The translations under genes and the position numbers were made by a program. Source: Halobacterium wangiae (lineage in GTDB: Archaea; Halobacteriota; Halobacteria; Halobacteriales; Halobacteriaceae). Taken from it: DNA of 64,000 nt. Below, piece by piece: positions 11,377 to 19,603 of this stretch. The first letter of the stretch is position 1. Each line of letters opens with the position of its first letter. A model generated the notes under the pieces. The model did no database searches and was not told the DNA's origin. It saw only the letters and a list, made by a program, of their open reading frames with translations. The stretch spans positions 558,001 to 622,000 of the forward strand of contig NZ_CP089588.1 of NCBI RefSeq assembly GCF_021249345.1, read 5' to 3'.

Positions 11377-12345
11377 CTACTTCGCGTCGGCGATGCGCTC
11401 GAACTGGTCGTCGTTCAGGTCGATGTCCGCGGCGTCGAGGTTCTCGCGGAGCTGCTCTGGCGTCCGGGCACCAGTGATCGGTGCGACCACGCTGTCGTGG
11501 TGCGTGAGCCACGCGAGTGCGACCTGCGCCGGCGACGCGCCGACCTCTTCGGCGACGGCCTCGACCTCCTCGAGGGCATCGAAGTTCTCGGACGTGAGGT
11601 AGGAGTCGACGAACTGCTGGTCCGTCGCGCCCCGCGTCCCCTCCGGCGGCTCCTCGCCGCGAGTGTACTTCCCGGTGAGGAAGCCGCCAGCGAGCGGCGA
11701 CCACGGCACGACGCCGACGTCGTAGTCGTCGCACATCTCGAGGTAGTTCCCCTCTATCTCGCGATTGACTGCGTTGAATCGGGGCTGAGCGACGGTGAAC
11801 GGTTCGTACCCCTCGCGGCGCGCGATCTCGTTGGCCTTCGCGACCTTCCAGGCGTTCGGCTCGAACGTCGACGTCCCGAGGTAGTTCACCTTCCCATCGC
11901 GGACGAACCCGTCGAGGGTGCGCATGAACTCGCGGGCGGGCGTGTCGTCGTCCCAGCGGTGGATGTACAGCAGGTCGACGTAGTCCGTGCCGAGGCGGTC
12001 GAGAATCTCGTCGACGTTGTTCCGGAGGTGTTTGCGGTTGAGACCGCGTCCGTTCGGGTCGTCGCGGGTCGGCCAGTAGATCTTCGAGGCGACGACGAAG
12101 TCCTCGCGGTCGCGGTCGGCGAGCCACTCGCCGATGTACTGTTCGGCGCGGCCGGCGCCGTACATGTCCGCGGTGTCGATGAAACGACCGCCGGCGTCGG
12201 CGTACGCGTCGAGCAGTTCGTGTGCTCGCTCGCGCCCGACTTCGACGTCGCCCTCGTCGTTCTCCCGGCCGAACCGCCAGGTGCCGAACGCGATTTCCGA
12301 GACCTTGAGGCCGGTACGGCCGAGCGGAACAGAGTCGAGACCCAT
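11377..12345 (-). CDS. Aldo/keto reductase
   Basis: NAD(P)H-dependent oxidoreductase with a TIM barrel, 322 residues. The catalytic tetrad is visible: Asp57 and Tyr62 in FIDTADMYG, Lys88 in VVASKIYW, and His129 in LLYIHRWD. The C-terminal part has PITGARTPEQL, the coenzyme phosphate-binding region of the AKR family. The general pattern matches the Tas/YghZ-like subgroup found in many archaea. Substrate unknown. It is followed convergently by the DMT permease and preceded by a small membrane protein on the same strand (56 nt gap). Confidence 0.93.
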   Translation of the reverse strand: MGLDSVPLGRTGLKVSEIAFGTWRFGRENDEGDVEVGRERAHELLDAYADAGGRFIDTADMYGAGRAEQYIGEWLADRDREDFVVASKIYWPTRDDPNGRGLNRKHLRNNVDEILDRLGTDYVDLLYIHRWDDDTPAREFMRTLDGFVRDGKVNYLGTSTFEPNAWKVAKANEIARREGYEPFTVAQPRFNAVNREIEGNYLEMCDDYDVGVVPWSPLAGGFLTGKYTRGEEPPEGTRGATDQQFVDSYLTSENFDALEEVEAVAEEVGASPAQVALAWLTHHDSVVAPITGARTPEQLRENLDAADIDLNDDQFERIADAK

Positions 12346-12401
12346 GCGAGAAGCGAGGAGAGCGCCGGTGTTAAGCGGTGCGTCTTCGGGCGAGGAGTGG
12401 G

Positions 12402-12650
12402 TCAGTCGTCGGTGCGGTGGCGGCGGCCGACCAGGAGCGCGACCACGTGGGCCACGACCAGTCCGGCGAGCGCGGTCTGTTCGGCCGGCGACGTCGGGCC
12501 AGCGACGACCAGCGGGAGGTAGAGGAACGGGAGGGCGACGGCGGACCAGAAGCCGACGACTTCCAGGGGCTTCAGGACCGTCGCGGACGCTGGCGTCGTG
12601 ACGGCGTCCGATGCAGCTTCGGCGAGAGCGGAGCGGGAGGGGGTTGACAT
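12402..12650 (-). CDS. Small membrane protein, haloarchaeal, unknown function
   Basis: An 82-residue protein with a polar N-terminal stretch (1-30) and two hydrophobic segments (about 31-50 and 58-74) ending in a basic, His-containing tail RRHRTDD. I recognise no family. Support for a real gene: GC-rich third codon positions, a clean ATG, a TATA box and a perfect 14-bp palindrome upstream (12680-12693). It may be a short membrane anchor or an uncharacterised haloarchaeal protein. Confidence 0.6.
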   Translation of the reverse strand: MSTPSRSALAEAASDAVTTPASATVLKPLEVVGFWSAVALPFLYLPLVVAGPTSPAEQTALAGLVVAHVVALLVGRRHRTDD

Positions 12651-12679
12651 CAGGAGTTCACCTCGTCATCACAGTGTAC

Positions 12680-12693
12680 TGGTGGCGCCACCA
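12680..12693. promoter_or_regulatory. Perfect 14-bp palindrome, operator candidate
   Basis: TGGTGGCGCCACCA is an exact palindrome located directly downstream (in minus-strand sense) of a TATA box (CCTATATGG, 12691-12699) and about 30 nt before the ATG of the small membrane protein. Placement over the expected transcription start fits a repressor operator. No regulator gene lies nearby. Confidence 0.5.
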
Positions 12694-12699
12694 TATAGG

Positions 12700-13096
12700 G
12701 GGCCGACCGTTGGAATCGTTTCACCCCGATTCAGTTCGTCAGCCCCGAAGTAACGTCAGTTTAGGACGTGTTTATAATCGTTTAGACGTTTTATCGAGGG
12801 TTCTGAGGCGTTCTTCGTGGTCCCCTAGAAATCCCGCCATATTCGGGGCGTCTGACGGAGGGCAGCCACTGGCACGCCCGAGGTCCGTCGGTCGTCGAGT
12901 GAGGACGCTGGCGACCCGCACGGCCGTCGCCACTCTGGACACCGCAGTGACAACTCGGGCGCACTCGGGTAGCCGCTCGACTGTCCGCGACTCCCGTCGG
13001 CGAGGCAGCGGGTGGAGAACTGAGGTCCGTCTGGTCCGGCCCGTTCGACTGTTGCTCGGGAGTCGGAACGCGACGTCGCTGCCCCGTCCAGAGGCT
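12700..13096. other. Intergenic region without recognised gene
   Basis: Roughly 400 nt between a divergent promoter and the 3' end of the methyltransferase gene. The left third is AT-richer than its surroundings (TTTATAATCGTTTAGACGTTTTATC at 12770-12794 region, read in parts) and may hold a plus-strand promoter, but no coding frame with haloarchaeal codon bias follows. I see no RNA gene or repeat. Confidence 0.4.
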
Positions 13097-13999
13097 CTAC
13101 TTCTGGCCCCGTAGCGAGACGTCGACGCAGTTGCCGGCGCCCGTCTCGGCGACGCGCTCGAACGCCGACTCTTCGAGGTTCTTGACGGTGTAGCCGAGCA
13201 GGCTCGTGAAGCCGTTGCTGTCGGGGTGGAGGCCCAGACCGCTGCCCGCTCCGATGAGTCCAGGGGGTTCGGTGTCGAGGTGTCGTCGCCACCAGTCGGC
13301 GTCGAAGAACAGCGACGAGATCTCGATGTGTTTCACGTCGTGCGTGAACAGGTACCCGCCGTCGACGAGGGCGGGCCAGAGGTGTTCGATGCAGGTCTCG
13401 GCCGAATCCCGCAGGCCGACGTCGAGGAAGACCAGCGCGCAGTCCGCCTCGAACTCCGGGAGCGTCTCCTCGAAGTACCCCCGGTGGAACGTACAGACCG
13501 AGGGGTCGCCGTACGCTGCGACGTTCGCCTGGGCTTCCTCGAGAGACGCTCGCCAGGAGTTCTCCGAGTACGTGTGGACCTGTTCGGATTCGACGAGGAC
13601 GTGTGCCTCGTCGCGTTCGGAGGGTTCGGGCATCCCCTCGAAGGAGTCGAAGACGTCGAGCTGACGGCCGCAGGCGCTCGCCACCAGCGACAGGTTCGCC
13701 GTGCTCCCACCCTTGTAACAGCCGCACTCGACGATGCTCCCCTCCGTGTCCGCCGGCAGTTCGAGAATCTTCGTCGCGATAGTGAGATGTTCGAGGAACG
13801 TCGACCCCGTCGGAATCCGGCCGTTGTTCCGGGCCATCTGCCACACCAGCCGGAGTTTCGTGGGCAGTCCGACGCCGTACTCCGCGCCCGTCTCGGGCTT
13901 GAAGTAGTCGGTCAGGATGATCGGCGTGGCGAGAACGACGAGCCCCATCGTGTAAATTCGGTACAGCGTCTCGATCGCTCGGTCTGTAGTGTCCGTCAT
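13097..13999 (-). CDS. TylF/MycF-type SAM-dependent O-methyltransferase
   Basis: Class I methyltransferase of 300 residues of the TylF family, which methylate sugar hydroxyls in macrolides and occur widely in polysaccharide clusters. The SAM-binding core is IVECGCYKGGSTANLSL followed by LDVFDSFEGMPEP; the metal/substrate region is VFLDVGLRDSAETCIEHL and GGYLFTHDVKH. The N-terminus has one hydrophobic segment (about 16-28). It is 31 nt behind the GNAT gene on the same strand, so the pair probably forms an operon acting on a sugar or lipid-linked glycan; that link is inference. Confidence 0.85.
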   Translation of the reverse strand: MTDTTDRAIETLYRIYTMGLVVLATPIILTDYFKPETGAEYGVGLPTKLRLVWQMARNNGRIPTGSTFLEHLTIATKILELPADTEGSIVECGCYKGGSTANLSLVASACGRQLDVFDSFEGMPEPSERDEAHVLVESEQVHTYSENSWRASLEEAQANVAAYGDPSVCTFHRGYFEETLPEFEADCALVFLDVGLRDSAETCIEHLWPALVDGGYLFTHDVKHIEISSLFFDADWWRRHLDTEPPGLIGAGSGLGLHPDSNGFTSLLGYTVKNLEESAFERVAETGAGNCVDVSLRGQK

Positions 14000-14030
14000 A
14001 GTCTGAATAGTCGTTTGTCGGTGTCGGTCG

Positions 14031-15170
14031 CTACGTCGTGTCTCGTTCGCAGAACGACAGTAGCCAGTTCGAGGTGTCCGTGAGCCGGTAGTCGTTGACG
14101 GTCCACGCGTCCTCGTTCAGGTCGCCGAGTGGCCGGACGGCGAACGTGCTCCGGTGGTCGGTGAACCGCGACAGCGGCAGGCGGTCGTCGGGGAAGAACC
14201 CGCTTCGCACCAGCAGGTCGTCGGGGAGCGCCCCCTCGGTTGCGGCGAGGACGTCCGAGTCGACGTGGTCGGCGACGACCCTGTCGAGCAGGCAGGCGAG
14301 GGCGGCGGACCGCCGGCGACCCCCCGCGAGCGGCACCACCTCGACGATCTGGGTGAGTGTGATACCAGCTTCCGTCGTGCGCGTGCGCGCGACGAGGCCA
14401 GCCACTTGGGTCCCGTTCTCCGTCGCGACGTACGTTCGACGGCTCCAGACCGGGCTGGCGAACCGCCAGCGGTAGAACGCCTCGTCCCGGGACGCGTGAA
14501 TCTGTTCGGGGATCTCTCGCCGGTAGAGCGTGGTGAGCGTCTCCACTGGAGCACCGGATTCCACTTCGACGGTGAACGCCTCCGGCGACAGGCCGACCCG
14601 GGTCCACAGCGACAGGAGTGTCCGAGCAGCGGGGTTCGCCACTCTGCTGGCGTGCTTCGTGAGCTGGCCGTCCAGCGTCGAACCGGTGAACGCGGTCGGG
14701 TTCTGGATGCGGTAGTAGGTCTGCTGTTCGTCGACTGCTCGCCACCCGAGTTTCTCGTAGCCCGGCCACGCCTGCTCGTTCGGGAAGTTGAAGCACAGCT
14801 CGGGCGTCCGGTCCTCGTAGTGTGCGATCGCGGCCTCCGTCATCCGGGTGAAGATCCCGCGACCGCGGTAGTCGGGGTGGACCATCGTATCCGACGGCTG
14901 GAGGGCAGAGAGGGTCGTGTCCCCCGCACGGAGTCGGAACGCCATGAACGGGCGCGCTCCGACGACACGTCCGTCCGCGAGTGCGAGAAACACCGGTGGT
15001 TCGGTGATGTAGGGGTTCTCCTCGTACTTCCAGGCGAACCACGATTCGCTCCTCGTGCGGTCCCAGACGACTTCGTCGAGCGCGAGCACGTCGGCGCGGT
15101 CGCGGGGGTCGTATCGACGAATCCTGACTCGACTGTCGGAGCCCCCCGCTCCCCCGGACGTCGCGTTCAT
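14031..15170 (-). CDS. GNAT-superfamily N-acyltransferase
   Basis: A 379-residue acyltransferase with a recognisable GNAT domain in the N-terminal half: SRVRIRRYDPRDRADVLALDEVVWD, the substrate strand, and the acetyl-CoA pyrophosphate loop HPDYRGRGIFTRM (about residues 98-110). The longer C-terminal half, containing YEKLGWRAVDEQQTYY and a Trp/Arg-rich part, is typical of large GNAT proteins in cell-envelope gene groups. Substrate unknown. It precedes the TylF-like methyltransferase by 31 nt. Its 5' region is a 380-nt gap without a strong TATA box at -27. Confidence 0.82.
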   Translation of the reverse strand: MNATSGGAGGSDSRVRIRRYDPRDRADVLALDEVVWDRTRSESWFAWKYEENPYITEPPVFLALADGRVVGARPFMAFRLRAGDTTLSALQPSDTMVHPDYRGRGIFTRMTEAAIAHYEDRTPELCFNFPNEQAWPGYEKLGWRAVDEQQTYYRIQNPTAFTGSTLDGQLTKHASRVANPAARTLLSLWTRVGLSPEAFTVEVESGAPVETLTTLYRREIPEQIHASRDEAFYRWRFASPVWSRRTYVATENGTQVAGLVARTRTTEAGITLTQIVEVVPLAGGRRRSAALACLLDRVVADHVDSDVLAATEGALPDDLLVRSGFFPDDRLPLSRFTDHRSTFAVRPLGDLNEDAWTVNDYRLTDTSNWLLSFCERDTT

Positions 15171-15551
15171 GACTCTACTCTGCGCAGTGGTGAGTTTCCA
15201 CCCGACACGGTAGAACGTTCAAAGCTCGACTGCATTGTTATTGAGGCGCTGTCTGCCACTCTCTGCAGCACGCGTTTTTTAAGCCGGTCTTGCGGAGAGT
15301 ATGGTGGCGTTGTCGGGCGGTCTAGCCGCTGCGTCCCACCGTCGTCGGCACCCGGAACGACCGTTCTGCAGACTGTCGGTCGCGACTGCGTGTTCGGCCG
15401 ATACTGGACGTGCTCACGGCGGGTGAGCACAGTAGGACGAGCATGTGGAGCGGGCTTCGAATTACGGAAGCGTTTCGTGCTCCCTACGTTGCCGGTTCTC
15501 CTCTCGAACGTTCGACGGACGCCTCGCTCTGGTCGTCGTCGCGTCGAAGAA
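15171..15551. other. Intergenic region, no gene recognised
   Basis: About 380 nt between the GNAT start and the tRNA-Met 3' end. It includes an AT-rich patch (ACGCGTTTTTTAAGCC, near 15270-15286) that could be a TATA element or terminator U-tract, and CATTGTTATTG at 15233-15243, a possible weak minus-strand promoter for GNAT. No coding frame has good codon bias. Confidence 0.4.
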
Positions 15552-15708
15552 TGCCCGGGGAGGGTTTTGAACCCTCGATCTCCGCATGTCCCAGGTTCGA
15601 GGCTCGGCGGGCCTCGCGGACATGCCGAACAACCACGTGGCGTGGGTTGCCGCACCGAAGCTCGGAACCCTATGAGTGCGGCGCTATGACCAGCTAAGCC
15701 ACCCGGGC
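15552..15708 (-). tRNA. tRNA-Met (CAT), elongator, with 83-nt intron
   Basis: Acceptor GCCCGGG pairs with CCCGGGC, discriminator A, no encoded CCA. The anticodon stem CCGCA/TGCGG encloses loop CTCATA-A; the intron lies after nucleotide 37, the standard archaeal position, at 15588-15670. The T arm is GAGGG-TTCAAAA-CCCTC. The spliced tRNA has 74 nt. An elongator tRNA-Met intron at this position is known from Haloferax and other haloarchaea and is removed by the bulge-helix-bulge endonuclease. A TTAAAG element at 15735-15740 lies about 27-32 nt upstream as probable TATA box. Confidence 0.95.
15588..15670 (-). other. Archaeal tRNA intron in tRNA-Met
   Basis: 83-nt insert between positions 37 and 38 of tRNA-Met. 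The exon ends pair to form the central helix needed for a bulge-helix-bulge site. Inside is the GC-rich palindromic stretch CGAGGCCCGCCGAGCCTCG (minus-strand reading), forming a stable stem. I could not identify C/D box motifs as found in the tRNA-Trp intron. Confidence 0.85.
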
Positions 15709-15800
15709 GCAGTCTCCGCTAGGCGGAGCCCATTCTTTAACGTTCTCATCTCCGGTGGCTACCCGTCGGGTTTATGCCGAGGGGGTGGCTTCGGGCGTAC

Positions 15801-16844
15801 ATGAACGTACCCGCGCTCGTCCAGTCGTCGCTCGGGGACGAGGACGTCGCCGCGCACGTGCCGTTGAAGGGGGAGGACGCGCTGTTCGTCACGCCGACGC
15901 GAACCATCATCTACCGGGCGGACGGACTGCTCAGCGACGAGACCGTCGAGGAGTTCTCGCACGACGCCGAGGGGATCCAGGTCAGCGAGGGACGACGGAA
16001 GGCGAAGGTCACGCTCGACTACGGCCTCGACGGCGAGGAGACGTTCTCCGTGCCGTCGGGGAAACTCGACGACGTGCTCCACCCGATCATCGCGGGCGTG
16101 CTGAACGCGGCTGGCGTCACGCAGCCTGGCGAGACCGTCAAGCGGACCTACCGGTTCAGCGAACTCACGCTGGTCGTCACCAGCGACCGCGTCGTCAGGC
16201 ACATCGGCGAGGCGGTGTGGGGGCCGGACTACGAGGAGATCGACTTCGAGGCGGTCACAGGTATCGACGTCGAGGACGGCAACGTCGCGAGCCAGCTCGT
16301 CCTCGAGACCACCGGACGCACCCAGCGCATCAAGGCGCCGAACGAGGAGTTCCGTGACGTCCGGGAGACCGTCGAGGAGGGCGTCTACGCCTTCCACGAC
16401 GCGGCCAGCGCCGAGGAGTTCGCGCGGATGAACGTCGACGAGGACGACGAGACGGCCACCGAGGAGGTGTCGTTCGGCGGCGGCGTCGACCCCATCGACA
16501 CCAGCGGCGTCGGCGAGGACGAGAGCGAGACGGTCACGGGGGCGACCGAGGCCGGTGGCGCCCAGGCCCAGGTCGCCGAGGAGCCGGCCGAGACCGCAGC
16601 CGCCGCCGAGGCCGGCGAGGACGACGAGTTCGAGTCCAGCGGCTTCGAGACGGCGGCCGCGAAGATCGAACCACCCGTCGCGCCCGAGGAACTGGACGGA
16701 GAACTCGACGAGATGGAGGGCGTCGTCGCCGAGATGGCCGAGACGATCGATCGACAGCGGGAGGTCCTCGACGCACAGCAGGCCGTCCTGGAGGCCCAGC
16801 GCGAGCGCCTCGCGGCGCTCCGCGAACTCATTCCCGACCAGTGA
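15801..16844 (+). CDS. Conserved haloarchaeal protein with C-terminal coiled coil
   Basis: 347 residues, no enzyme motif recognised. Residues 1 to about 200 form two similar beta-rich repeats (for example TRTIIYRADGLLSDE and LVVTSDRVVRHIGEAVW), reminiscent of PH-like domains of bacterial bPH type. Residues 205-300 are an acidic Ala/Glu-rich linker, and 305-347 form a predicted coiled coil (METVIDRQREVLDAQQ-like heptads). ATG 15801 is supported by TTTATG at 15770-15775, at the right distance for a TATA box. It overlaps the convergent neighbour by 17 nt. Function unknown. Confidence 0.75.
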   Translation: MNVPALVQSSLGDEDVAAHVPLKGEDALFVTPTRTIIYRADGLLSDETVEEFSHDAEGIQVSEGRRKAKVTLDYGLDGEETFSVPSGKLDDVLHPIIAGVLNAAGVTQPGETVKRTYRFSELTLVVTSDRVVRHIGEAVWGPDYEEIDFEAVTGIDVEDGNVASQLVLETTGRTQRIKAPNEEFRDVRETVEEGVYAFHDAASAEEFARMNVDEDDETATEEVSFGGGVDPIDTSGVGEDESETVTGATEAGGAQAQVAEEPAETAAAAEAGEDDEFESSGFETAAAKIEPPVAPEELDGELDEMEGVVAEMAETIDRQREVLDAQQAVLEAQRERLAALRELIPDQ

Positions 16845-17217
16845 CCTTCCGGATGCACGACGACCCGAACGCGCCGAGTTCGCCGGCGTCGAGCCGGACG
16901 AAGTAGCCCGTCGAGATCGTCGACCCGCAGCGCCGACACGAGAACTCCCCCTCCTTCGTGAACACCTCCGAGCGGAACGACACGTAGGCGCCGCCCTGGG
17001 GGTACACCTCGCCGTCCTCGCGCTCGATGACACCGCGCTCCTCGGCGGCGTCGAGGATCTCGCGGGTCCGCCGCGGGTGGGTCGTCACCGTCTCGATGCG
17101 GTCGATGGCGTCGGCGACGGACAGCGACTCGAACTCCAGTTTCGAGAGGAGTTCCACGCCCAGCTCCACGGGGTCGGCCGTCTGGTCGCCAGCGTGGTCC
17201 GCGTCGCCGTCGCTCAT
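16828..17217 (-). CDS. Winged-helix-like plus zinc-ribbon protein, haloarchaeal (DUF5830-like)
   Basis: 129 residues. The N-terminal part (VELGVELLSKLEFESLSVADAIDRIETV, then TTHPRRTREILDAAEERGVIERE) reads like a small winged helix, and the C-terminal part has Cys pairs CRRCGSTISTGYFV and SSCIRKVTG that may bind one zinc ion. The pattern resembles haloarchaeal family DUF5830, a name given from memory. A DNA-binding role is plausible but unproved. ATG 17217 was chosen because the extra upstream residues to 17265 are basic and non-conserved in style. Confidence 0.7.
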   Translation of the reverse strand: MSDGDADHAGDQTADPVELGVELLSKLEFESLSVADAIDRIETVTTHPRRTREILDAAEERGVIEREDGEVYPQGGAYVSFRSEVFTKEGEFSCRRCGSTISTGYFVRLDAGELGAFGSSCIRKVTGRE

Positions 17218-17297
17218 GCGTACTCCTGGGTCGACGGCGCACTTGACGCTTGCGCGGATGGACAACGATAAGCGCCTCCCCCGGGTAGCGGGCGCCG

Positions 17298-17927
17298 ATG
17301 AAGCGGTACGCGGCCGGCGCGGCGGTCGCCGCGCTGGTGGCCGTCGCCGTCGTCGTCCGCCCGGACCGTGCGCTCGGCGTGCTGCGCACGGCCGTCGCCA
17401 GCCCCTGGTTCCCGCTGCTCGCCGTCGGCCTCTACGCCGTCCGTCCGTTCCTCGGCTGGCCGATCAGCCTGCTGTCGGCGCTCGTCGGCTTCCGGTACGG
17501 CGTCGCCGTCGGCGTCCCCGTCGCGCTCGTCGGCGCGGTCGGCACCAGTCTCCCCGCCTACGTCGTCGGCCGGCGCGCCCCCGCGGACGGCCGCCTACTC
17601 GGGCGGTTCACCGACGGGAGCCGACGGTTCTTCGACGCGACCGGCGACCTCCGCGGCGTCGTCGCCGCGCGCCTCGCACCGACGCCCTCCGAACCCATCT
17701 CCGCGGCGGCGGGTGCCGGCGGCGTCGGCCTGCGCGCGTTCGTCGCGGGCACGCTGGTCGGCGAACTCCCGTGGGTGGTGGCGACGGTAACCCTCGGCAG
17801 TGGGCTGAACGCGTTCACGATGGACGCCGCGCACGTCGACGCGACGCTGCTCGTCGGCGGCGCACTCGCGGCGCTACTCGTCCTGACGCCGGTGGCGCAC
17901 CGCACGTGGCGGGCACGGCGAACGTGA
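17298..17927 (+). CDS. TVP38/TMEM64 (VTT/DedA-like) membrane protein
   Basis: 209-residue polytopic protein with a VTT/SNARE-associated domain: PFLGWPISLLSALVGFRYGVAVGVPVALVGAVGTSLPAYVVGR and the conserved RLAPTPSEPISAAAGAGGVGLRAFVAGTLVGELP. These signature loops are re-entrant in DedA-type proteins, recently linked to lipid scrambling or transport in other organisms. A TATA-like ACGATAAGCG about 27 nt upstream supports the ATG. Divergent from the zinc-ribbon gene; the small zinc protein follows convergently with 1 nt between stops. Confidence 0.85.
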   Translation: MKRYAAGAAVAALVAVAVVVRPDRALGVLRTAVASPWFPLLAVGLYAVRPFLGWPISLLSALVGFRYGVAVGVPVALVGAVGTSLPAYVVGRRAPADGRLLGRFTDGSRRFFDATGDLRGVVAARLAPTPSEPISAAAGAGGVGLRAFVAGTLVGELPWVVATVTLGSGLNAFTMDAAHVDATLLVGGALAALLVLTPVAHRTWRARRT

Positions 17928-17928
17928 G

Positions 17929-18057
17929 TTACGAGACCCAGAAGTTGTCCGAGCAGTCCATGATGACGCCGTGCTGCGGGCAGACGTACTTGCAGTGGCG
18001 CTTGAACAGGTGCGCCTCGCACATCGGGCACGTCGGTCCACCCTCGTCGTCTGCCAT
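17929..18057 (-). CDS. Small zinc-finger protein (42 aa)
   Basis: A 42-residue protein that starts at ATG 18057 and ends with TAA. It contains CPMC near the N-terminus, CKYVC in the middle, CPQHG and a final DCSDNFW: six Cys and several His that could hold two zinc ions. The pattern HCKYVCPQHG followed by DCSD matches the haloarchaeal HVO_2523-type zinc-finger group as I remember it. Such micro-proteins are numerous in haloarchaea, and some affect biofilm formation or swarming in Haloferax. Codon bias and tight spacing support it as real. Confidence 0.8.
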   Translation of the reverse strand: MADDEGGPTCPMCEAHLFKRHCKYVCPQHGVIMDCSDNFWVS

Positions 18058-18136
18058 ACCAGTGGCTCTGGAGTCGACGAGTAAAGGCGTGTCTCTCGAC
18101 ACCGAGTTCTATGGGGTTCGACGCCAACGTCCACGT

Positions 18137-19603
18137 ATGCGGTGGTTGCCTGGTGTCGAACGAGCCGTCCCCGCTGGAGTCGCCGCAGTCGCGGCTTCGT
18201 ACGCCTACGCAGGGTTCACGCGGGAGTTCGTCGTCGCGCCGCTGACGCGCATCGTCGTCCGGTTCTCCCCGGACTCGCTCGTCGGGTTCGCCATCACGCA
18301 ACTCGGCTCGACGGCACAGACGCTCGTTCTCGCCGCGAGCCTCGTCGCCGCCGCGGGGCTGTTCGGAGCGGCGGGCGCAATCGGCTGGGCGGCAGGGGAC
18401 ACGGTCGGTCGTGAGTGGGTCGCCATCCCGGTCGGCGCCGTCGCCGCGGGACTACTCGGCTGGCTACTCGCGCCGACGTGGGAAGTCGGCATCGTCACGG
18501 GACTCGCGGTCGGTCTCGTTCTCACGGCGTTCGCCGTGCCGGTCTCCGGGTCGGCGCCGGGCGCACCGCGGCGCCGCGTCCTCCGGGCGGCCGCGGGTGT
18601 GGCGGCGAGCGCGGGCGTCGGCTCCCTGCTGGCGAGCGAGCGGACGTACAGCGCCGACTCCGTCGTGCGCGACCCGGTCGCGGTCGACCTGCTGGAGGGC
18701 GCCGACGCCCGGAGTCTCGCCGTGCCGGACGTCGAACCGCTGGTCAGCCGGTCGTTCTACGAGGTGGACGTCAACGTCGTGAACCCGCGCGTCCGGACCG
18801 AGGACTGGACGCTGTCCGTGACCGGGTCGAGAATCGACACCGAGTACGACTTCGACGCGCTCCGCGAGTTCGACGTCGAACACCGGTTCGTCACACTGCG
18901 CTGCGTCGGCGACGCGCTGAACGGCCGGAAGATGGACACCGCGCTGTGGACCGGCATCCCGGTGCGTGCGCTGCTCTCGAAACTGGACGCCCCGACCAAC
19001 TGCTGTGTGGTGACGCGGGCGGCCGACGACTACCACCAGGAGTTTCCGCAGGCCGCGCTCCGCGACGGTCTGCTGGCGTTCCGCATGAACGGCAAGCCGC
19101 TGCCGCGAGCGCACGGCGCGCCGGTCCGCCTACTCGTCCCGGGCCACTGGGGCGAGATCAACGTGAAGTGGCTCGACGAAATCGAACTCCGCGACGAACC
19201 CGCGACGGGCTACTGGGAGGAACGGGGCTGGCACGGCACCGGCCCGGTGAACACCGTCGCGAAACTCCACCACGCCGAGCGGGACGGCGACCGCGTCACC
19301 GTCGGCGGCCACGCGTACGCCGGCACGCGGGGCGTGAGCCGAGTCGAGGTGTCCCCGGACGGCGGCGAGACGTGGCGCGAGGCGGAACTCAGCCCGCGAC
19401 TCCCGGGCGCCCACGGCGAGCACGGCTCGCAGTTACGGGAGATGGCGCGGGACGCGTGGCGGCAGTGGCGCTACAAGTTCACGGCCAGCGGAGAACGAGA
19501 GGTCGTCGTTCGAACGGTTGAATCGGACGGAACTGTACAGCCACGCGAGCGCTCGGCGGCGAAACCGGACGGCGCGAGTGGATGGGTCAGCGAGCGCGTG
19601 TAG
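18137..19603 (+). CDS. Membrane-anchored sulfite-oxidase-type molybdopterin enzyme
   Basis: 488 residues. Residues 1-165 contain about four membrane helices; residues 200-395 form the molybdopterin domain with the Mo-coordinating Cys256 in HRFVTLRCVGDALNGRKMDT, and WTGIPVRALL plus HGAPVRLLVPGHWGEINVKWLDEIEL, the SUOX core. Residues 395-488 resemble the dimerisation domain (GGHAYAGTRGVSRVEVSPDGGETW). It may oxidise sulfite or reduce a small substrate such as methionine sulfoxide (YedY-like); the order helices-then-domain suggests electrons exchange with a membrane partner. No haem subunit is adjacent. Confidence 0.88.
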   Translation: MRWLPGVERAVPAGVAAVAASYAYAGFTREFVVAPLTRIVVRFSPDSLVGFAITQLGSTAQTLVLAASLVAAAGLFGAAGAIGWAAGDTVGREWVAIPVGAVAAGLLGWLLAPTWEVGIVTGLAVGLVLTAFAVPVSGSAPGAPRRRVLRAAAGVAASAGVGSLLASERTYSADSVVRDPVAVDLLEGADARSLAVPDVEPLVSRSFYEVDVNVVNPRVRTEDWTLSVTGSRIDTEYDFDALREFDVEHRFVTLRCVGDALNGRKMDTALWTGIPVRALLSKLDAPTNCCVVTRAADDYHQEFPQAALRDGLLAFRMNGKPLPRAHGAPVRLLVPGHWGEINVKWLDEIELRDEPATGYWEERGWHGTGPVNTVAKLHHAERDGDRVTVGGHAYAGTRGVSRVEVSPDGGETWREAELSPRLPGAHGEHGSQLREMARDAWRQWRYKFTASGEREVVVRTVESDGTVQPRERSAAKPDGASGWVSERV

